Shown in pieces: positions 61,429 through 64,000 of a DNA stretch of 64,000 nucleotides (within the stretch, counting starts at the first letter, position 1; each line of letters opens with the position of its first letter). The notes under the pieces were generated by a model. It did no database searches. It worked only from the letters and a program-made list of their open reading frames with translations, and was not told where the DNA came from. The DNA comes from Panax quinquefolius (Eukaryota; Streptophyta; Magnoliopsida; Apiales; Araliaceae), in NCBI GenBank assembly GCA_020205615.1, contig CM035160.1, forward strand, positions 7,857,466 through 7,921,465, read 5' to 3'. The translations under genes and the position numbers were made by a program.

Positions 61429-62731
61429 GGCAAAACTAATGATTTAGCCACCGAAGTTGGCACGTTTTATTGAATACCTGATTGAAATTTTAATTTTTCA
61501 AATTAACTCAATGAACTAATTTTTATTTTTAAATTGGGTCATTCCGTTAAAAAAAGTTGACAGACGTTAATTTTTTATCTACGTGGCACTGACTGGACGT
61601 AAAAAAAAAGGAAAAAAAAAAGAAAATGACATAGGAAATAAAAACAAAAAAATCAAAACAACTTTTTACAAAAACAAAAAAATCAAAACAACTAGTTTTC
61701 TTTGCTCTGCTCTGCTCTAATGGTAGTTATTAAATGCAGGCCCGTGACTCGGCCTCCCCGAATCTTATATCTCCTCCCCACAAATCACTTCTCTCTCTTG
61801 GACCCCACCTCTCCCTCTATAGTTTGTAATGTACTCAGACTCTTCCTTCTTTCTCTATTCTTCCATCTCCCCCTTTTTTCTCTCCTCTCTCCTCTCTCCT
61901 CTCTCCTCTCTCCTCCTCCCCAAGCCCTAATTTCCTCTCCCATCTCCTCCTTGCCCTTCCTCGCCTCCTCAAACCCTACCAGATTCCGCCTCCTCTTCCT
62001 CGTTTCTTCCCCTTAGCTTGGCGGCACCTCCGTCCTCTTCCGCTTCTGGATCCTCTGAAATAATCAATCCTTCGCCAGACCTCAGGTGTCCTATAATCAG
62101 CGAGATCTAAAGTTCGATAAAAACAAGTCGGGGGTTGTTTTCAGTGTTAATCACGGTGTTTCTATGAAGCTAATCGGTTCAATTAACGTTTTTGTCATGT
62201 ATTCGATTTCGAATCGCAAAGTTTGGGTTTTTGCGGTTAAGATGGCGGGTGATGAGGATGATGATGATGATGATGGGGTGAATATTAAGTTGATGAAGTC
62301 TGCGGTTATTGATTGTTCTGTGTCCATATTTTCTATCAGTGTTTCGTTTGGGTTCTTGATTTTGGGGGAAGATAATGGGGTTAGGGTTTTTCAACTAAGG
62401 CCTCTTGTCAAAGGCAAATTGAAGAAACATCATAGATTATTGAACTTGCCTAACGTCAAGATTCAGGCAATTAATGGAGTGAAAAATGTAAGCCCAAAGT
62501 TGTTTTTATTTTTTTGTTTTTATTTTCCATGTCATTTTCTTTATTTTCCTTTTTTTTTACGTCCACGTCAGCGTCACGCAGATAAAAAATTAACGTCTGT
62601 CAAATTTTTTTAACGGAATGACCCAATTTAAAAATAAAAATTAGTTCAGTGAGTTAATTTGAAAATTTAAAAGTTCAATCAGGTATTCAATAAAACGTGC
62701 TAGTTTCGGTAGCTAAATCATTAGTTTTGCC
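61429..62731. mobile_element. Pack-MULE-like element with ~235-bp terminal inverted repeats
   Basis: The ends GGCAAAACTAATGATTTAGC match each other in inverted orientation over about 235 bp (61429-61667 against 62497-62731), with few mismatches. The flanks are AAAATTATTT on both sides (61419-61428 and 62732-62741), a 9-10 bp target duplication as expected for Mutator-like elements. Between the repeats there is no transposase but a piece of an ordinary plant gene. Confidence 0.85.
61695..62487 (+). pseudogene. Host gene fragment captured by the MULE (5' untranslated region and first exon)
   Basis: A CT-rich stretch (about 61740-62000), typical of a plant 5' untranslated region or Ser/Pro-rich N-terminus, leads into an open frame readable from about 62086. 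It encodes DKNKSGVVFSVNHGVSMKLI, VFVMYSISNRKVWVFAVK, an acidic run of Asp residues, SVSFGFLILGEDNGVRVF and LRPLVKGKLKKHHR. It stops being gene-like at AAT/GTAAGC (62487/62488), an exon end with its splice donor, and the right terminal repeat begins within 10 bp. I recognise the style of a conserved uncharacterised plant protein but not its name. The open frame beyond 62487 is terminal repeat. No clear in-frame ATG was fixed, so it may not be translated. Confidence 0.65.
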
Positions 62732-62741
62732 AAAATTATTT

Positions 62742-63509
62742 TATGATGGACTAAAAAAAATAATTTATATGCCTGCATTTATAATAGTTCAAGTTTAACT
62801 TTCAAATTGTTCACGCTTGTACACTATATTGATGAACAATGAACTGATGATTATATAGATTCAATATATCTAACTTGATTATTGAATCTTGAACTGAATA
62901 ATATTTGTATGACATTTTTAATGTGTTTTATCCTTTTGAATAGAGGAATCGTATTCCAAAGTAATACAAATATAAATGTGCATATTCTTAAAATTCTTGA
63001 AAGACTTATAAGATGATTTTGACTCATAGGGTCCTACTATTTTGTCACAGTTAATGAAGGCCTATTATTTATCTTACTTTGTGTTATGCCATAACATAGG
63101 TTATTACTAAGTGATGTTGAATGACAAGTTAAATTTAAAGGATAGGAAAGTTAATTGCACGTATTCGAGAGAGTATTGTAAATTGGAATGCTAGCATCTG
63201 AAAGAGAATAAAACTTGATTATTCCTCAAGTAGTCAACTCTTTAGAAATAAAGTGCTTGAACTTATTTTCAAAAAGCAACGTGGTGACACCCGGTTGTAG
63301 GGTCGGGACTACAAATAGCAAAAGCGAAAAGTTATCTAATGTGAATGAAAGATTACATGCCTTTGTATTTGTTATTATTGTTGAGAATCTACTATTAATT
63401 GAGGTGTGAAGATTCCAACAATGGATTCTTTATGTGATGCCTCTTTTCTGCTCTTTCTACTCTCTCCAACTGTTGGGGTGTGCACCGAGTGATCTGGCCT
63501 GTTTATTGC
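62742..63509. other. Unassigned sequence between the MULE and a Copia remnant
   Basis: AT-rich, no gene recognised. It might belong to the same degraded Copia element as the following fragment, but no LTR boundary is visible. Confidence 0.4.
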
Positions 63510-64000
63510 GTGATGATATTTAGCATGCTAGATTAGGCCATGTGAATTACTCTTATATAAAAATAATGAAAAATTTGGGAATTTTAAAAGATGTTAAAAT
63601 TTCAAATACCAAGAAATGTAAGTGTGTGTGGAAGCCAAAACTACTAAAAAGACATGTAAACCAGTACTTGTTAGAGAATCTGAACCTCTCAGTTTAATTC
63701 ATTTAGACTTAGGTGATATGTCTAGAAATACCTTAAAGTGTGGGGGTGTCTTGCTAAGGTAATGTTAATCCTGTTAGGATTCCGTATGATTCTTGTTTAC
63801 ATTTAAAAAAACATGAGGGACCTAGTGTATCTCAATCTGAGTATGCCCAAATCATAGGTTACTTAATGTATCTTACTAATTGCACAAGACCTGATATATC
63901 ATATGCAGTTAATAGACTCAGCAGATACACTCATAATCCTAATAAGGATCGTTGAATTTGTTTTATGTAGAATACTCAGTATCTACGAGTCTTATTGGAT
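63510..64000 (+). pseudogene. Copia pol remnant: integrase zinc region joined to the reverse transcriptase end
   Basis: About 63516-63720 encodes HARLGHVNYSYIKIMKNLGI, the GAG-pre-integrase zinc motif; the usual Trp before HARLGH is a TAG stop. About 63755-63945 encodes YDSCLHLKKHEGPSVSQSEY, YLMYLTNCTRPDISYAVNRL and SRYTHNPNKDRW, the conserved segment just after Copia reverse transcriptase. The integrase core and reverse transcriptase catalytic region between them (over 2 kb) are deleted. The fragment continues past the window end. It differs in type from the gag-only Copia at 3048. Confidence 0.75.

Noticed and set aside
62488..62613. C-terminal extension of the captured MULE open frame, hydrophobic and Phe-rich
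   Set aside because: This part is the MULE terminal inverted repeat read through a splice donor, not host coding sequence.

Overview
This is about 64 kb of flowering-plant nuclear DNA, AT-rich, probably from a eudicot; the species cannot be named from the sequence. Two low-copy host genes frame it. A minus-strand mTERF-family organelle nucleic-acid-binding protein lies at 1261-2462. The first two exons of a chloroplast TPR protein that looks like LPA1 (photosystem II assembly) lie at 36261-37734 on the plus strand. I found no RNA genes, CRISPR array or bacterial features. Roughly 85% of the window is transposable elements, mostly inserted into one another.

Left nest (2681-29845): a PIF/Harbinger-like DNA element (TTA target duplication) holds a Copia element (3048-29189, duplication ATAAA). 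The Copia 5' LTR holds a Ty3/Gypsy chromovirus, here G1 (3562-24027, duplication TAATC). The 5' LTR of G1 holds another, G2 (3842-16534), laid out as LTR - internal - LTR - partial internal - partial LTR. The Copia and G1 have both lost most of pol. G2 still shows every gag-pol domain through to a chromodomain, broken by frameshifts.

Middle (29849-36260): unassigned AT-rich DNA, then a second Harbinger-like element (31352-36212) holding a Stowaway MITE (33105-35973), which holds a solo Gypsy LTR on the minus strand (33189-35595, duplication CATTT). The LPA1-like exons follow.

Right nest (39478-60764): a full-coding chromovirus, G5 (duplication GATAG), whose 5' LTR is split by a hAT-like element (40550-52094). 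The hAT element holds a non-autonomous Gypsy, G3 (42686-51884, duplication ATGTA), whose pol has been replaced by a spacer and a minisatellite built from LTR-type sequence. Next to the nest are a Pack-MULE-like element with a captured exon (61429-62731) and a broken Copia pol remnant running off the right end. No further LPA1 exon was recognised in the last 26 kb, so either that gene has a very large TE-filled intron or it is truncated.

The Gypsy copies belong to one family (probably the Tekay/Del chromovirus clade). They share R-U5, gag and an initiator-methionine-tRNA-type primer site, but differ in their U3 promoter modules and in how much of pol is left. Related copies agree closely in AT-rich stretches and differ mainly at C/G-containing sites and homopolymers. 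That points to strong methylation (deamination), to long-read consensus error, or to both, so the many frameshifts should be read with caution.
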